DNA from: an uncultured Eggerthellaceae bacterium
GTDB taxonomy: Bacteria > Actinomycetota > Coriobacteriia > Coriobacteriales > Eggerthellaceae
Assembly: GCA_946631805.1 (NCBI GenBank)
Contig: CAMPAJ010000109.1
Coordinates: 1-6,060, forward strand
Reading direction: 5' to 3'
DNA: 6,060 nucleotides
The position numbers were made by a program, and so were the translations under genes. Position 1 is the stretch's first letter. Each line of letters begins with the position of its first letter. Below the pieces are notes generated by a model. That model had not been told where the DNA came from. It saw nothing but the letters and a program-made list of their open reading frames with translations, and did not search any database. Positions 3,749-6,060 of the stretch are shown here, one piece after another.

Positions 3749-6060
3749 ATGGGCCAGAACTCCATCGTCATCAAGGGTGCGAGGCAGCATAACCTCAAGA
3801 ACATCGACCTCGAGATCCCGCGTGACAAGCTCGTTGTCATAACGGGACTGTCGGGTTCGGGAAAGTCCTCGCTCGCGTTCGACACGATGTACGCCGAAGG
3901 TCAGCGCCGCTACGTCGAGAGCCTCTCGAGCTATGCGCGCATGTTCCTCGGCCAGATGAGCAAGCCCGACCTGGATAGCATCGACGGCCTTTCGCCCGCT
4001 GTGTCCATCGATCAAAAGACGACGAGCCGCAATCCGCGCTCTACCGTGGGCACGACGACCGAAATCTACGACTATCTGCGTTTGCTCTATGCGCGCACGG
4101 GCGTTCCCCATTGCCCGGAATGCGGCCGCGTTATCATGAAGCAGACGACCGACCAGGTTACCGACGAGATCCTTGCGCTCGGTGATGGAGAAACCACACG
4201 GGCCATCGTCATGGCGCCCGTCGTCACGGGGCGAAAGGGCGAGTTCACCAAGCTGTTCGCCGACCTCAACCGCGAGGGCTTCGCGCGCGTCCGCATCGAC
4301 GGCGAGATCACGCGCCTGACCGGCGAGGAGATAACCCTCAACAAAAAGATCAAGCATTTCATCGACGTCGTCGTGGACCGTGTCGTCCTGAAGGAATCGG
4401 CTACGGCGCGTATCGCGGAATCGGTCGAAGTGGCCACGAACCTCGCGGACGGCCGCGTGCTCGTGCAGATCCTGGACGAGGCCAACGATGCCGATACCGC
4501 AAATGCCCCGACCTCCTCGGGGGCCACCGGCGGTCTGCGCGCGGGCGAGCATCTGTTCTCGCTTGCGCTTGCCTGTCCCGAGCACGGCCATTCGATGGAC
4601 GAGCTCCAGCCGCGCGACTTCTCGTTCAACGCTCCGTACGGCGCCTGCCCCGAATGCCTGGGTATCGGCAGCCGCGAGGAAATCGATCCCAAGCTCGTCG
4701 TGCCGGACGAGACCCTTTCGCTCAACGAGGGCGCCATCGCGCCGTTCAAGAGCGGGAACTATTATCCGCAAGTGCTCAGCGCCGTCTTGAAGCATGTGGG
4801 CGAATCCCCCGACACCCCTTGGTGCGAATTGTCGAAGAAGGCGCAAAACGCGCTGCTCAAAGGTGTGAAAGGTCGGGTGCGCGTCGATTACGTCACGGTC
4901 GATGGCCGCGAGACGTACTGGTACATCGAGTGGAAGGGCGCCATTCATGCCGTCGAGGAGAAACTGCGCGAGGCGGGCAGTGACCGCCAGCGCGAGCGCA
5001 TGGAGGCGTACTTCTCGACCATCCCGTGCTCGGCTTGTGGGGGAAAGCGCCTCAAGCCCGAGATTCTCGCTGTGACTGTCGGCGGCAAGTCGATTTTCGA
5101 AGTATGCGAGATGAGCGCCGTCGAATCGCTCGAATTCTTCGAGTCTCTTGAGTTGAAGGGCCAAGATCAGCAAATCGGCGGCCCCATCGTCAAAGAGATA
5201 CTCGCGCGCCTGCGCTTCCTCGTAGACGTAGGCCTGGACTACCTGACGCTTGAGCGCGCCACGGCGACGCTCTCGGGCGGCGAGGCGCAGCGCATCCGCC
5301 TGGCCACGCAAATCGGCGCGGGGCTCATGGGCGTGCTCTACATCCTTGACGAGCCGTCGATCGGCTTGCATCAACGCGACAACGAGCGCCTCATCGCCAC
5401 GCTCAAGCGGCTTCGAGACCTGGGGAATACCGTCATCGTCGTCGAGCATGACGAGGATACGATCCGTTCGGCCGATTACGTGGTGGACATGGGGCCCGGC
5501 GCGGGTGAGCACGGCGGCTACGTCGTTGCAGCGGGAACTCCCGCCAAAGTTGCGAAAACGAGGGGCTCGATTACGGCCGATTACCTGAGCGGGCGGCGCA
5601 GCATAGCCGTGCCCGCCGAGCGCCGAAAACCTGGCAGGGGCAGCGTAAAGCTCATCGGCGCATCGGAGAACAACCTCAAGAACCTCGACATCGAGATAGA
5701 AATCGGAACGTTCACGGTCGTGACGGGCGTATCTGGCTCGGGCAAGTCGTCACTCGTGACCGACACCCTCGCCCCGTTGCTTGCCAACCGCGTGAACAAT
5801 GCGCGGCGTCGTACCGGCGCGTTCAAGAAGATCGAAGGGCTGCAGGCCATCGACAAGGCCATCAACATAGACCAGAGCCCCATCGGCCGCACTCCGCGCT
5901 CGAATCCTGCGACCTACATCGGGCTGTGGGACGATATCCGTGCCCTGTTCGCGTCTACCCAGGATTCCAAGGCGCGCGGCTATTCGCCCGGACGTTTCTC
6001 GTTCAACGTTAAAGGCGGCCGCTGCGAGGCGTGCAAGGGCGACGGCCAGATCAAGATCGA
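3749..6060 (+). CDS. uvrA: Excinuclease ABC subunit A (UvrA), 3' end beyond the window
   Basis: UvrA is the dimeric ABC-type ATPase that finds bulky DNA lesions and loads UvrB in nucleotide excision repair. The window holds 770 uninterrupted codons of an expected 940-970. The first ATPase half has Walker A GLSGSGKS (33-40), a signature LSGGEAQ (508-514) and a Walker B ending in Asp534-Glu535 (LDEPSIGLH). The second half starts with Walker A GVSGSGKS (660-667) and reaches the opening zinc pair Cys759/Cys762; its signature and Walker B lie off-window. Other CxxC pairs are Cys122/Cys125 and Cys427/Cys430. The first zinc module (276-303) reads CPEH...CPEC, with His in place of the second Cys, and is preceded by a low-complexity linker (244-267) longer than in E. 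coli UvrA. The start is supported by the ribosome site at 3735-3742. Two candidate LexA boxes upstream imply SOS induction. No uvrB or uvrC lies alongside in the visible sequence. Confidence 0.96.
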   Translation, partial: MGQNSIVIKGARQHNLKNIDLEIPRDKLVVITGLSGSGKSSLAFDTMYAEGQRRYVESLSSYARMFLGQMSKPDLDSIDGLSPAVSIDQKTTSRNPRSTVGTTTEIYDYLRLLYARTGVPHCPECGRVIMKQTTDQVTDEILALGDGETTRAIVMAPVVTGRKGEFTKLFADLNREGFARVRIDGEITRLTGEEITLNKKIKHFIDVVVDRVVLKESATARIAESVEVATNLADGRVLVQILDEANDADTANAPTSSGATGGLRAGEHLFSLALACPEHGHSMDELQPRDFSFNAPYGACPECLGIGSREEIDPKLVVPDETLSLNEGAIAPFKSGNYYPQVLSAVLKHVGESPDTPWCELSKKAQNALLKGVKGRVRVDYVTVDGRETYWYIEWKGAIHAVEEKLREAGSDRQRERMEAYFSTIPCSACGGKRLKPEILAVTVGGKSIFEVCEMSAVESLEFFESLELKGQDQQIGGPIVKEILARLRFLVDVGLDYLTLERATATLSGGEAQRIRLATQIGAGLMGVLYILDEPSIGLHQRDNERLIATLKRLRDLGNTVIVVEHDEDTIRSADYVVDMGPGAGEHGGYVVAAGTPAKVAKTRGSITADYLSGRRSIAVPAERRKPGRGSVKLIGASENNLKNLDIEIEIGTFTVVTGVSGSGKSSLVTDTLAPLLANRVNNARRRTGAFKKIEGLQAIDKAINIDQSPIGRTPRSNPATYIGLWDDIRALFASTQDSKARGYSPGRFSFNVKGGRCEACKGDGQIKI

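Noticed and set aside
3743..5512. A 589-codon open frame on the minus strand opposite uvrA
   Set aside because: It is the antisense of a gene with clear UvrA motifs throughout. Long open antisense frames are expected in GC-rich codon usage, and the translation shows no recognisable domain.

Overview
The window is GC-rich chromosomal DNA carrying four protein genes. On the minus strand is a D-2-hydroxyacid dehydrogenase (174-1163). On the plus strand are the folate-dependent tRNA methyltransferase trmFO (1212-2597), a XerC/XerD-type tyrosine recombinase (2590-3597), and the first 770 codons of uvrA (3749 to the window edge). The likely source is a high-GC Gram-positive bacterium, most plausibly an actinobacterium of the Coriobacteriia type. 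This rests on four things: trmFO, which is typical of Firmicutes and a few other lineages; a C-x2-H first zinc site in UvrA of a kind I associate with Actinobacteria; a LexA-type box of the GAAC-N4-GTTC kind before uvrA; and an apparently leaderless trmFO. This assignment is inference, not a search result.

Region by region: positions 1-173 hold no gene I can support, but do contain a perfect 12-bp palindrome at 103-114. The dehydrogenase reads leftward from 1163 and has a good ribosome binding site. A 48-bp gap (1164-1211) separates it from the divergent trmFO, and candidate -10 elements for the two directions overlap there. trmFO and xerC overlap by 8 bp and look like one transcription unit. 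The same pair is adjacent in Bacillus (trmFO-codV), but the topA and hslVU/codY neighbours seen there are absent. A 151-bp gap before uvrA holds a promoter with one good and one degenerate SOS box, a short hairpin and a ribosome binding site. uvrA is intact as far as it can be read, ending inside its second-half zinc module.

Functionally, trmFO makes m5U54 in tRNA, the recombinase probably resolves chromosome dimers, and UvrA begins nucleotide excision repair, probably under LexA control. The dehydrogenase is metabolic, with an unknown substrate. These are housekeeping genes and I see no previously undescribed system. The points most worth checking are regulatory (leaderless trmFO, paired SOS boxes) and small departures from family motifs in the dehydrogenase and UvrA.
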